Shown: in pieces, positions 27,465 to 40,960 of the stretch | How the letters are laid out: every line of letters begins with the position of its first letter | Position numbering within the stretch: the first letter of the stretch is position 1 | From: Azolla caroliniana | Lineage: Eukaryota; Polypodiophyta | Reading direction: 5' to 3' | NCBI GenBank assembly: GCA_043228905.1 | Contig: JBHGNT010000010.1 | Span: 21,886,001 to 21,950,000, forward strand | DNA: 64,000 nt | Notes under the pieces: generated by a model | Databases searched by the model: none | Seen by the model: only the letters and a program-made list of their open reading frames with translations | What the model was told of the DNA's origin: nothing | Program-made: the position numbers and the translations under genes

Positions 27465-30400
27465 TTAGCATCTTACACAGCTTTTTAGATTTGCATTATG
27501 ATTTATGTAACCTCTTCCCATCCATATTCTCGATAGGAATTTTTTACTTTTCGATGATGAAGTACTTCTTGCGCTATCTTGGTCCACAACACTATGTTCC
27601 TTCTCTACTTCAGAAAGTTTCAATTTCATGCTTGCCAGGTCTCTTTGCAATGCTTCAAAATTTTGCTGCACTTCTTCCCACTTATCATCGATCCCACCTG
27701 ATGTGCCCTCATGTGAATCTGAGGTCTCAGGTTGTGCAGACATTAGCGCTTTCACACTACTAGGTAGGTCATTCAGGCTTGCCCCTCCATTCACTGTATT
27801 CCTCACTTGCTCAAAGAAGAGCACTTGTACGACAGTTCTTAGTGGTAAACGTTCATTCTGAGCTGCATGCATGCATGCATCCATTGACAACTTTTTGCAA
27901 TCCAGAAGTCTACACAACCTTTTCCTTTCACTTTTTGATATTCCAGGATGTTTCTGTTTACAGCATTCCCCATATTTTTGTCAGATCAAACTGGGTATAA
28001 TTTAATAAGAAAAAGGTGAAAGCATTATTTCCAAGCGATAAAATTTGTAAACAAATCATTAAATGGGTTTGTTTAGATAATTGATTATGCCAACATAGAT
28101 AAGGGTATTGTAAGAGAGCTTTCACTCCAAACTGCACATGCCACTCTACCATTCCTCCACACAAAAGACTACATAGAACTCAACAGAAAGTAACCTGATG
28201 TCCATCCACACCACATGCACAAGCCGTTATATAAGGTGGGAAACAATAGAATACCCTCCCTCATTGGGTATTTATAAAATAACCTCAAGTTTTCAGAAGT
28301 ACCAGAATATGACTAGGTTATATAAGTTGGGGAAACTGCACATGAGGTTATATAAATAGGGGAAACTCTTCGGATATTTATCAGAATAACCTCTAGTTTT
28401 CTGAAAGTACCACAATAACCCTAGGTTATCAAAACTATTTATATAACAGAGGGGCATTCCAGTAATTCTTGAAAACTTCAGGGTAATTTTTTTTCTCTAA
28501 AACAGTTTCACATACCTTCAGGTAGACATCGACTGCTCTGTAGATGCCATCATGCATTGGTCGCGCAAAGCTCGGAATAGACTTGGCTAATGAGATGAAC
28601 TTTGAGATATCAAGACAAGGATCCACTGCTATTTCAGCAAGATAGCTATCAATAAGCTTTGCAACTCGAAGCTTCGAGCTATGAGTCGTCGAGGCTGATC
28701 TACGACTTTCAATCATATTTATATTCTCAGCTGATTTTGTCCGCCTCTTCTTTGGTTTTGCACTTTCATGAACAGGACTAGCCCCAGGGCTTTGATCTTG
28801 CATCGCAAATTCTTCTACTATAGACTGCACTAGATCCACATCGTATAGCGATGGGGAGGGGTCTGAAAAGCAAGGAATAAGAAGGTCGGCTACTGATGCT
28901 TCCTCGAGCTGCAACCCTACCCTCCTTATTATCTCATTCGTAGATTGGCTTGATACACCAAGAAAGCTAGCTATTTTTAACATTGTTAGCAAAAATTTAC
29001 ATGACATGCATCCTTTCTCTCCAGGAAGTAGGCAGATGATCCTCTCTACAAGTTGATGCTCTCTTGAAAAAGACCCATTGTAGCTTTTGTTTTCCTTCAC
29101 TATCTCCTCGAAATGATGTTCATCAGCAAGAAACGGTAACCATTTTAGCGAATAAAACTCGATGGCTTCTCCTATAAGCGTAGGTGACATTCTATCAGAT
29201 GCCTTGATAGCGAGTATAACATCAGAATACATGTCAATCTCAAGCTCAGCTATGTCTTCAATCCACCAATGAGCATCAACATGGGGGGTTGGCTTACCAT
29301 TGTTCCAAGGTGGGCTATGTGTGGAAATCTCGGAGTAATTATGCTCTCTTACACTTCTTCCTATCCCCCTTGTTTGAGTGAAAGACCAATCCACTTTTGA
29401 AGGATTGACAAGTGCTTTGGACGCAATGGAGTTTATACATCTGCTTACCACTTGAAGCTCTTCAGCCCAAGGAGCAAGTGATCTTGCACTCTTTAAAGCA
29501 ATGATAGAGTCTTTCCAACCATGAAATATATATGAGTTTAAGAAGGATTCTACCTTTGAGATAAGGTTTCCTTTCTCGGATACCTCATTCATCTCAAGAT
29601 ACTCAGCACCGGATCGAACCGCCACGACATTGTATGCATTCACAGTTATTTTGACTCCATAGCAAAACTTTATACATATCTCAAAGGTCTCGACACCTCC
29701 AGGGAAATCATCTATATGCACCTTGCATGTGTTCTCAACCTGCGCTTTCGAAGCCATCTTTTGTAGTTTTGCACTCTTAGACAGAAGAGGGAACTGAATT
29801 GACATTAAAAGGAGCTATGTTAGTGCCCAACAGTACATAGGAATGCACATTGCCATCTACATATACATGAAAAGTGGTTGTCTTCACATCTTCGCATGAA
29901 CCAAATGATGCAGGAGAACTACTATCGGACAAAAATATGACAAGATCTTGGTCTCATTGCATCATTCCCGCCCATTGATGTGTCTATATGTGTAGACGTA
30001 GAGAAAGGACTGAAATTCTCTAGGAAATTAGGCTACATATATATGTGCGTGTATGTGCCATACTCTATGCCTATATACATACATGTATATACTCTGTATC
30101 ATGTTTCACTGAGGATTTCGGATTCTATAGGGCATACAACTGCTTACTTTCCCATCAATTTGGATTCATCATAATCATCCTCATAACTATCTAAAGAACA
30201 AAATAAAAATGGGTTTTCCTACATCACATGAACTATGCAGAGGAAAGATCATGAAGTATATACCTTATGAAGGTGGAATGCAACACCATGTACAACCACG
30301 ATGAAGTCACTTGGAATTTCTGAAGAAACAGACCTGAAAACAAAACAAACCTCAACAACAAAAGAAAACCGTTGCAAGGATCGCTTCATTATTCTGAATT

Positions 30401-30512
30401 TAAGAAGGACGAAAATATATAAAATTTTAAAAAACAGGGGAGGAACAAGGCACCTTATGTTACCCGACGCTTGAAAGATGTCTGGTTTTGAGCCTAATTT
30501 CATGAACTTCAT
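27465..30512 (-). CDS. BTB/POZ domain protein with NPH3 domain (NRL family, At1g67900-like)
   Basis: This gene encodes a plant NPH3/RPT2-like protein, a presumed substrate adaptor for CUL3 ubiquitin ligases in phototropin or auxin-transport signalling at the plasma membrane. Four exons join in frame: 30454-30512, 30264-30333, 28516-29793 and 27465-27953, giving about 631 aa, the usual length. It starts [13 protein letters not shown], the signature of one NRL subgroup. The BTB domain covers about residues 27-135 ([33 protein letters not shown]). The NPH3 domain runs from about 218 ([19 protein letters not shown]) to about 515 ([20 protein letters not shown]). A predicted coiled coil follows ([19 protein letters not shown]), and the protein ends in a basic/Cys tail ([14 protein letters not shown]). 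A basic linker [12 protein letters not shown] lies inside the NPH3 domain, as in At1g67900 (remembered). The gene is intact. Intron 3 carries small tandem repeats (28270-28440). Confidence 0.94.
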
Positions 30513-31230
30513 CTCTCACAGAAGTTTACGAGACCACCAGTATTATTAGGAGTACCAAGTGGGTTTGAAACTAGAGGATGGTTGCTATAGAAGAAGAAAC
30601 ATAAGAAAAATGGAAGAAGAAAAACACGCAAACTGGAGGGACATGGAGAATGGATTGATGATAGGAGGGCGTACTGTTAGGAAACAGAGAGAGTAATTTC
30701 CACCAAAAAGAAGAAGAAGAATGAGGCAAGCTATGGATTGAAGAAGAAGAAGAAGAAGAAGAAGAAGTCTGCTTCTGAGGGGGAGGGAGGGGTATTAGCA
30801 TAATTAACAAAAAAGAGGCCCTTTTTGTTGTTAGTTGTCAGGAAATTTAGAGAGAGGTCTAGAGAGAGATCCTCTCTGTTTCTTTCTTTCCTTCTTTTTT
30901 GCTTCTAAAAGTTTGTCATGCAGACAGATTAATTAGAGTCTATTTTGTTATTTATTGAACTATGAATCAATGAAAAGAGCAATAGATGAAGAAGAAATAA
31001 ATAAAGTAGAATATCTAGACTATTATATATTAAATATGAATTAAAATAATCAAATAAGGAAGCAGAAGCAGAAATAAATATATTGAATATGTATTTTTTA
31101 TATTCCATTCTATAAAAATAACAATTATAATAAAAGGTAGGATCAAGGAGACAAAAAACGAGTCTAGAAAGAGAGAGAGAAGAAAGTGGTGTTGATTAAG
31201 AGGAGAAGGAACAGAAGGGAGAGAGAGAGA
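30513..31230. promoter_or_regulatory. NPH3 gene 5' flank with TTC/GAA tract
   Basis: On the gene's strand this is upstream sequence. GAA repeats at about 30708-30768 read as TTC/CTT in gene orientation and probably lie in the 5' leader. AGAGAG runs occur at about 30850-30870 and 31215-31232. No core promoter element is assigned. Confidence 0.4.
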
Positions 31231-31244
31231 GAGAGACATAATTC

Positions 31245-31765
31245 AAGTTCGTGCTCGCGTTCGCATTCGTGTTTGTGTCCGCATTCGCATTCGCATTCGC
31301 ATTTTTGCATTTGTGTTCGTGTTCTTGTCCGTGTCCGCGTTCGTGTTCGTGTTTGCTTTCACAGAAAAACCTTCTCCCTTGAGTGTTGGTGGAAACTCTC
31401 GTACTCCTTCCAAGACACCTGTTGGGATTTCCTTGGCTCTGATATGTCTGTCCACATTTTATCCTCACAATGTGATCGGAATTCTCGTGAGGACATATAT
31501 GTATATTTACAGAGTCGGGCTCCAAAGTAAGCCTTTAGCAAGTGAAAAAATAAACCTAAAACGTTGGCTAACCATGAACATCACCTCTTGTTCTTCATGT
31601 CAATGTCAATGTCAATGTCCACGTCTCCATCTATGTGTAAGTCTATGTGTATGTCTATGCCTATGTTGTCCATGTCTATGTCTGTGTTCGTGTCTGTGTT
31701 CGTGCTTGTGTTTGTGTTTGTATTTGTGTCTATGTCTATGTCTATGCTTGCGCTTGCCTTTGTTT
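31245..31765. repeat. Two hexanucleotide-periodic tracts
   Basis: At about 31245-31365 the sequence is built from NTTCGC/GTTCGT/ATTCGC hexamers. At about 31590-31760 it is built from TGTCAA/TGTCTA/TGTGTT hexamers. Both tracts are free of stops in several frames because of the period of six, which gives spurious open frames on both strands. The intervening ~220 bp is not repetitive. Confidence 0.8.
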
Positions 31766-34700
31766 GTCTTGTCTAATTAAAAGACAAAGGAAACAAACAG
31801 GGGGAAGGAGTATGAGAACCAGTGAGAACTTAGAAGACATCGAATTGCTTGTAAAGAAAAGACCCATGGTCCCCTCTATTTCTCTAGTGTGCTCTTACAC
31901 ACACATATAGACACCCTCCCTTTCTAGTAGGTACTCTATGCTCTCAACACACACTGACATTCATACCCATCAACATCCTTTTTCTTTTCCCAAAAAGCAA
32001 TTTCTTCTAATAATTTCCTTTGGCCACGTTTCTATACCTCCATTTCAACCCAATAATGTTGTCAAGTGTCTACCATCCCCCTTGTACCTAGAGTTGTGGA
32101 AAAGGGTGGTAACACATCGGTTTGTGTCCAATATGTAAATAATTAGTGCCGATTCTTGATGGTTAACGCAATACCCGATAAAAATGTTCTTATGCATTCC
32201 TATTTGTTCATGGAAAATGTTCCCTCATTCACTAAGATGTTGCTTAAAATATAATTTACAAGTAATTAGTGTTGTTGATTGGTTGTTATTATATGCTTGA
32301 TTAACTTTAGTATGCATTTCATTGTTAGTCACGCTTTGTTAGAAGCTTTATTAACACAAATTTAGGATGCAAACTACTTTATGTTTTTGAACTTCTTTTG
32401 ATATTGCGACTATTTGAAAATTTTGAATATATATATATATATATACATAGAAAAAAATCTAAATGAATTTTTATTGTTGAGTGGCCATGTGTGTAACCCA
32501 TGCTGCCACCATGTTTAATAGTTAGGCGTTGTGTGCCCATGTGTAATAGCCCATTTGGGCCTCTGTGTAAGTGGAGCATCCCCTCACCAAAAAGGTAGAA
32601 GAGGTTCCCCTACCTTCTTGCTTCTTCTCTATATCTCGTACATAATTCTTTCAAAATTCCTATAACCTCTAACCCTTTACATGGAGAGAACAAAAAACAT
32701 TGCTCCAATCTATCTAAAGTGTCTCTATCAATACAAATACGCCAAACTCCGACAACAACAATATCATTTTCTACTAAATGTCTATAGATGTTTCATATTT
32801 TATCACACCTAATTTTGTATTATTTCATGCATGAAAAGGAACTCGACAAGGGACATTTTCCCAACCGTTGTTCCAATCTATATAGCTTGTTCATGTTATG
32901 GATCCCCACCACTTTTTTCCATTCCACATTTTCATACCATTAAATAATGTTGTCTACGCCCTCGATTACCTTTGCATAATCATCCCTCCCCCTTGTCATT
33001 CGCTTTGTTGTCATCTCTTCAGAGAACCATAGTTTGGTCCTCTACATAGGCTTGTTTCCATCCCATAGGTCCTAATCGTGCTCCTCGAGACATTACAAAT
33101 CTATCTAATATCTCTCAATTACAAGAAATAGCTGAGCATCAACCTTCATGGTTATTCTTGATTGGCATCTCTTTCCTGCCAATATATTACATGTTCTCAC
33201 ATATGGTTCATGCCATTTGAGAATTGGCACATGTTCTCACATATATTTCATGCCCTTTGCAACTCACAAGATATTTGTCAGTTATCATAGGAGGGTAATA
33301 TTATTCTGGTGAAAAAGAATTATACCATATGGATAATATGGTGTTTGATAACACTCACTCAAATGGAATTTGTGAAAGTTATGATGTACCTTCAATCATA
33401 AAATTATGCAATGGTTGTCAAAGTGGACCTCAAGGAACATAAACTTCGGGAAGATTGGGTTACCTAAACATATATACACATTCAAAATTTGACTCCAAAT
33501 TTTGCTTTATATAATAGCATTTACTCGATAAATGGATAAATATTATTGAGATATGATTTGAGGGCCGATCATGGAAGGTCTTTAATGCTTTTAGAATGGG
33601 CAAAGGAAAGAAAAACCTTTATTGCCATAACATGGATGATAATATGCAATTGGGCATCAATCGTAGATCACACGCCATTCTACTCTTTCTTATTGGTCTC
33701 AAAACCCATTTGTAATTGTCATAGATACAAGCATTATTTTTATTCGGGTATTGTTTGAATCATTAACAATTTCCAACACACCATAAGATTGGTTATTTGT
33801 AATAGTCATACTACATTTCAAATCCTACAAATATCTAAATGCCATTTCCTCACCGGAAAAGTGTTTTAAACTCCATAACCGTTAATGGGGCAATGTCTAA
33901 TATTTTTGGTTCAAAATCTTTGGTAGAATGCCCTTTGTGAATCCATTATGGAAATTAAAGTTCTCACAATCGAAAATTGGAAATTAAACCTCTCATAGTC
34001 GAAAATTGGAAATTAAAGCTCTCACAAGGAAAGGTCATGTTTCTTGGACTATAACACGTCTTTCAACTTTGGAAGTCCCAATTTATTGGTAAATGTTACA
34101 CAAATGTGAAAAATGTTTGGAAAATTGCCCTTACATCCAGTTTGTTAAAACATTTGATGAAAGAATATCCTATAAACGAGAATGTTTGTGATATAGTTAT
34201 GCAGTCATATTTGCTAAAGGAAAAGGTCCTTTGGAATGCCCGCCAACTTGGAAGATTTTTATCAATATGCTAAAGCATCACCACATGAGACAAATTTGTA
34301 AATTCTCATTATACCTAAGATTCTTTACTATATTATTTGCATGGTGAAAACATGAATAAGAAAAAGGGTCTAAATGCAACAAGTTGTTGTCAAACATGGG
34401 ATCAAATAAGTATGAAAAGCTCTTAGATTATTCATAGTTCTTAACCAAGCTCTAGCCTATACACACACGTGAGGTTGCTACATGTTGAAGTTGATATCCA
34501 TGAAATAGAACACATAATAATGTTCATGCGTCATAAGGTCACATGGGTAACAATTGTTATGTGATATTTGAATGAGCTTTGATACATTGAAGTGTAACTT
34601 TTTTTCAATGAGGTACTCATTGCCATAGGTTTTGTGACATGAAGGTTTAATTAATGACAAAACAAATGACTTACAGACCATCTAGGTATATTGCATTTAT

Positions 34701-37700
34701 TGGCTTGAATTAGTTAAAAGTTAAAAACATATGGTATATACATGAACACATACACAATGCCACATAGTCCATGTTCACTACTACTTCCTCTAAATGAGAC
34801 ATGCTTTGATGTTATAGGATGCTACAAGAATGCACAATAGAATATATCTAACTAGCTAGTTGGGTTTACACAACGTTGATATTATGTAAGTTTAATATGA
34901 AGATTTAGTAGAGCAATTGTGCTTTTATTGTGCCCATTATCCATAGGAAGTAACAATAATATAATGTATAGCCATATATTATCCATAAAAAGTGATCCAA
35001 TGAAGCAAGGAAATGTTATGAACAAGTAGTAATGCAAATCACATTAGTTTGATCCAATATCAACTCAATCTTGAAAAATTGGATAACAATAATAATTCTT
35101 GTTGTTGTTAATACCATTCCTTGATTTGGCATCATCATGCGGATATTCTCAAACTTTCTTTTCACATCATGCCTTTCTTTTTTATATTGTCATTGTTACA
35201 ATTGACAGGGGTATGATTGTTAAATAAAGAATAGGGTTAAATTATAATAGCATTAGGGCTATTAATCAAATTATTGGATATATTCAATCCAATCCATTGT
35301 ACATATATGTAACTAGCATATTTGGGTACATAAATGATGCATGATCAAGGTGTATATATTCAAGATCTACAAGGTGGTGCACATTATATATACATGATAA
35401 TAACAAACACATATATCCATTTGCAAAACTATATATATAGACTAGCTCAATAATTTGATGTTATATTTGATGATTTGAGTTAGTTTAGTATAGGAGCACC
35501 TTTATGATAAATCATCACCAAGAGGTTTCCAATATCGGTGGAAACTATTGGAGCTCAAATGAATCTACATACACATTCATGCTTGTGGATGAATTTCCAT
35601 TGATATCTATATATCTGTATGTATGCATGTACATATGCACATATGTATGTATTTGTGTATGAATCAACATAAATGTATGTATGCTCATATGAATCTAGGC
35701 ATGTATTGTATGTACATACCATATGTGTCTTTGTATGTATGCTCGTATGAATCTAGGCATGTATTGTATGTACATACCATATGTGTCTTTGTATGCCATA
35801 CACTCATGCATGGACCATGTATATAGTTTTTTTTATACATATTATATCAAAGGAATTATATTTTACTATGTACTTTCCCTAACAATCCATTCGAATTCCC
35901 AATTTGACTTGAGAATTGGGATATTTGATGGCCAATGCTCGAAAAACATTAGTGAGCCATATTTGACATGTATTTCCATCGAACAAATTTGACTACACTA
36001 TCCAACAACATAATGCATCCAAATCCTCACTTTGACTCCTCATCTTTGATTTATACTCATCGGTGCCATCAACATCAATTTGTATGAGCTAAATTATTGA
36101 GCACCTTGCTAAGTGCTAAGGCATGGATCCTCATGCCTTTCCCTATTTGAAAGTACTACATTAAAATCTCACTTCCTACAAATATATTTCGCATGTTTAA
36201 TCTTGTCTCCTCCTACCCATCCTTGTGGAACCACAAAGTCGTCATTTATTCGATACTTCATTGATATTATTGTATATGCGTTATGCTTATGTGTGATCCA
36301 AGTATGGATTCTTCTTTATACAACCACATAGATATATATTTATGTATGGAATCCAATCTAATTTGAAATGATTGTTTTTGAATATGTGACCATTGATCAA
36401 GTTTAGTCGTAATTAATCACAGTATGACACCCACGTGTACAAGGATCAGAATAAAACGAAACATTGCGGTTGTAGTCATGACAGACACTGAATCATTAAA
36501 GGTATGCGATGAACATTATGGCAAAGGCACATGTTGAGTTGAGTTGAAAGAATGGATATATGGGCCTACAACACCATGTTTTTCCACTAGTAGTAAGATG
36601 TTACTAGGTATTCTTTATAAAGGGCATTATGTTGAGTTGAACTATTCTGATGCTATGCTAGAGATAAAAAAAAAGCTTAACATAGCTAATAGTAATCAAC
36701 AGTTCACATAGCTCTGACCTAAGAATGCAAGAATAATCATGATTTGTTTTGGGCAATATGAATTAGTGGTTAGAAACCTCAATATAAGGTAAAACCCCAC
36801 CAAAATAAAATATATACAAAAATTCAATCTTCAAAAGAACCCAAAGAAAAGTTGAAAGATCTACATACGTATTTCTACAAATTGGGGAAAATAATAAAAA
36901 GACCGTCTCCAAGAGAACTTGAAGAGATGAAAGTCACAAATAGGCGGTTGACCAAATATGACACAATTTCAAATAATTGAAAATGACCAAATTTTGATCT
37001 AGTGGAAAAGTTGACATCACAATGTGAATGATTGGAAAGTACCAAAAAACTAGAACGATTTTCCAAATTGTAAGTCTGAAAACCTATGTTGAAGATTTCC
37101 TTTTAGTTGATGGAAAAAAATTCTAGTTGGACATATCCATAACATGTGATCCATTGTTTGTGATCCTTTGTGACACCTCACACAAAGAGAATTGGAGTAT
37201 TCTCCTCGTCTCTAGGGAAGATCTTATTCTAAGTATAGCCAATAAGTATCTCAAAAAGAGCAACATTTGTTAAGTAGTGTGGTGTGACAAAATCACATAT
37301 ATGTATGGAAGTGAATGTTTTCGACCAAGAGAAATGGGGTGCAAGATTCCCATAGAGAGGTTTTGCTTGTCGTTAGGTTTGATGCCAAGTATTTGGTTTC
37401 CTAAGCAAGGGAAACACAAGTGAAGAATACATTTAACAAGACAATCTATGAAAATTTGCAATTATAAACTCACGTTACGTTACAAGTATTTAATGTTATT
37501 GAAAGAGCATCATATAAGAAAAAAGAGTTTAAACAAACTCATGGTAATTACAAAGTTTTGAACTTCACAAAAAAAGAGTTTTAATAGAGTTCTATAACTA
37601 TAGACCTAGTGATTGCAAGGATTAACATGACAAGAATAAGGTTTAATAAAATATGATGCCTCAATATAGATTTCGCAATCATAGGGTTGAGACGAGGACA

Positions 37701-39908
37701 AAGTAAAGCAAAGCTTAACAACGTATAAGTACCAACAAGAATGGGAAGGTGCTTGATCAAGAGTTAAAAAAAGACAAGCTCATGCCATAGTTTAAATTTT
37801 ATAATTTGAAGGTTGAGATAAGGAGATAGAAAAGCAAAGTTTAACAAATTGTATCTACAAGAATGGGAAGATGCCCGATCAAGATGAGAGAAAAATGGGG
37901 TTAGCATGTGCTCTAAAAAGCCCTCAATCTCTAACCATGAAGATGAAGAGAGAATTAAGAAGGAATTTGACATCTAGATGATTAAGTGAGGGAAAGGGTG
38001 TATGTTTCATAAATCCCTCACTAATTGTAGGGAATTAGTCAACCTTCCATCCTTAATTCTAATTAATTCTCGTAATTAGACTATGGAAGCCTCTAATCTC
38101 CTTTATAGGTTTGTAAGATGATACCCTCCTAAAAGCAAATTTGATCCCATGCCTCTTTTATAGCTGAACAAAGGCTTGTTGATGTCATTGCTTCTCTTCC
38201 CCTTTTTTTGCCAAATACTCCTCATATACACTTTTTACTCGACAATAGACTATGCATGCCACTATTATATGCACCCAAGTGCCAAACATAACATAACACC
38301 ATCTCAACCAAACTTCACATCCTTCAATATAAGTATGCCAAGATATAGAATAGAATCTAGAGTCTAGACTATGTTCTTCTCTAGTATTCATCTTCTTTAA
38401 TCCTAGAATGCACTTCATCCTCCTCTAATAGATTTGTCCCTAGGTACTCTTCATGTTGCCTCTTGAAAACCTTAACCCTTTTTCCTACAATTGGCACATT
38501 AAGTTGTTTTTTTGTCTAAATTGGCCAAATGGTATGTGGCATTGGCATTAACCTTCTATCCCAAGCATTAAACCAAACTAACATTTCAAAAACTTCCACA
38601 TGGCATTATATGGTTGTCTAACTATTTTTATAGACTAGCATGGAATTACCCTCTTTTATCTTCTTGTTTCAATATGGATCGTATGAATTCATACATGTTT
38701 GTAATCATGCTTTGCCTCATATGATGATTTTGGCCTCTCTTAGACGTTATCATATCTTTCTTTCTTTCTCTTAAAGAACATGATTGTAATGAAGATGCAA
38801 AAGTTAAAAAGAAAAGAAGAAGAAAACCAAGACATGACGTGTCATCAGGTTTGTCCCCTCAACCTTAGCACAAGTCTTTATATATTAGTCTTTAGACCCC
38901 ATGCACAAGGTCTTAGTAGGCACACCCACTCCCTTTGCCCCTAGAACCATAGTGTTGTGTGTCCAAACTCCATACCATGCCTAGAAACATAACAAAATGA
39001 TTCCATAACACTAATATGGTCATGACATATCCAACATGTATATCGTAAACTTCAAATAACTTGGATAATGACAACTCAATCCTATTTAACATGGAAATGT
39101 TGGTTGAACCCCAATCTAGGCATAGGTTGGTTGTTTAGAGTTAATCATGAGCTTAGTTAGGGAAAACCAAACTTATGTTAAATTTAAGTTGGCATCTATA
39201 AGCCAATTTGGATCCCTTAAGCAACAAGTTGTCCAAGTCTCTTCAATTTGCACTTGTCCATGTTGCGATCAAAGTGGCATGTTCCAAAATTTTGAAACTC
39301 ATTTAGGTAATCTCAAAGTAAAAGAGTGTAGTAGTTTCAACATTGGACATCAATACTCACAATGTTTTTTCATGAGTTGTATTTTATAAATGATAATATT
39401 TGGGCTTCCTAAAGCTTTGTATAATGCTCATAATTGGTAGTGATCAAAGGTGAAGCGTATATTTATTTCTAGTTCCATCATTTGCACATATAAAGATAAG
39501 TATAAGATTAAGGTTACAAGTGAAGAATGCAATCATATCAAGAAGGATGAACATCCATCTTTTGTAGAAATTTGAGATTTCGGCTGGACTATCCCCCCCC
39601 CACCTTAAAGTCCCAATCAAGGTAAATGTTTTTACCGAGATCAAGCGGTAAGTTCTCAATTTTATGCTAATGAATGTCCAGTTAAAATGGGTACTTAGAT
39701 TTTTGGTATTGCTTGTAAAAACTTTGCTGAATAATAATTGCCTCATAATGTGGTGGCTGGTTTTGATGTGCTGGCTGAATTTTGTGGGCAATAAGACTGT
39801 ATCAATAAGCATGACACCTACTCAACTAATAGCTAAACCTTTTGGCAATGTGCATAGCTGGATTTCACTTTAACTTTGAAGATGCTGTAAACAAGCAACC
39901 TGTTCTCC
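31766..39908. other. Long gene-poor AT-rich interval
   Basis: I find no supported gene in about 8 kb. Visible structure is limited to short local duplications: a ~46-bp pair at 33185-33255 (ACATGTTCTCACATAT), a ~33-bp unit with 2-3 copies at 33950-34026 (CGAAAATTGGAAATTAAA), and a 58-bp tandem pair at 35679-35794 (GAATCTAGGCATGTATTGTA) within a GTAT/ATGT-rich stretch from about 35590. Short TA runs occur at about 32430-32447. The texture resembles decayed transposon sequence, but no domain survives that I can name. Confidence 0.4.
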
Positions 39909-40157
39909 TTAATGAGAGAAGAAAGAAGATGTGGTCCCATAGATGCATATGAAGAGCTTGGGAGAATGTCCAATAAGCAATGTCACTACTCTTGACATCA
40001 AAGACCTCGGGTTAGCCCTAGCTTCTGTACATAGGATTGCCACATGTATTGCTTTAACCACCTCTTCCACAAACTCATTACCCAGTCTTGGATCCACCAA
40101 TTCCAGCAGTCTTTCTTGTTTATACAATCTCCATACGTATTCAGCATTTAACACCAA
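39909..40157 (-). pseudogene. Receptor-like kinase C-terminal fragment (LRR-VIII/DUF26 type)
   Basis: The minus strand reads YVWRLYKQERLLELVDPRLG, then AIHVAILCTEA and SLMSRVVTLL. This is subdomain X-XI of plant receptor-like kinases (W.LYE.....ELVDP.L....E......I.VALLCTQ....RP.MS.VV.ML). The invariant RP before MS has become RS, the upstream kinase lobes are absent and the frame runs out after the motif. It is a detached, broken exon fragment. Confidence 0.75.
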
Positions 40158-40960
40158 ACCATAAGGATCTTTGTGATAAAACTTTCCATTACATTGGAAG
40201 GCAGAAAATATAAAAATTTATCCGAAACATTAAAACTTTCCATTACATTGGGAGGCACAAAATATAAAAATTTATCCGAAACATTTTCCATCCTAAACAA
40301 CATTCATAAAGCTATCCATGATGAAATGTTTATGCATACTTTGTGTTAAACCAAACCATAAAGATCTCTGTGATGAAAGGATTTCATTCTAAAATCTCTA
40401 CGCCTTCCCATTTTTAAACTAAACCATACAAATCTTTGTGATTAAAGCTTTACTTTTACGCCCTATGAAGTTTCATACAAACATTTTACACCCTAAGAAA
40501 TTTATCCCAAAGATTTTTCATCCTAAACAGCATTCATAGAGCTATCAGTCATGAAATGTCCATGCATATTTTGTGTTTAACCAAACCATAAAGATCTGTA
40601 TGATGAAGGATTTTCATTCTAAAATATCTTTGCTTTTCTATTTTGCATTTCTAAACCATAACCATCTTTGTGATTAAAGCTTTCTTTTCACACCCTAAAA
40701 TCTGCATGACTATACCATGTTAAACCAAAACCATGAGGATAATTCTTACAAAAGTTTTCCATTATAAACCAAGTTGTAGTTGTTCTAAAGCTTTTCCATT
40801 ATAAATCAAACCATTATTGTTCTAAAAGTTTTCCACTATATCCTAAACAGCATTCATTAAGTTTGTGTTATAAAATAGCCATGTTGAACCAGTTTTAAAC
40901 CAAACCATAAAGATATTTGTGACGAAACGTTTCCATTATATCCTGACTATGTAAAGATAT
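40158..40960. repeat. Diverged interspersed/tandem repeat cluster (AAACCATAAAGATCT motif)
   Basis: Versions of AAACCATAAnGATCTTTGTGATnAAA recur near 40156, 40365, 40431, 40585, 40660, 40730 and 40905, separated by TTTCCATT, TTTATCCnAA and CATCCTAAACAnCATTCAT blocks. The order is partly kept with a higher period near 200 bp. No coding potential. Confidence 0.65.

Noticed and set aside
31186-31780. Several open frames over 100 codons on both strands
   Set aside because: They are a product of hexamer periodicity (no stops in several frames). The peptides are monotonous repeats without domain character.
40158-40960. CRISPR-like array (short repeated AAACCATAAAGATCT units)
   Set aside because: Repeats are diverged and unevenly spaced, and the genome is a plant nucleus.
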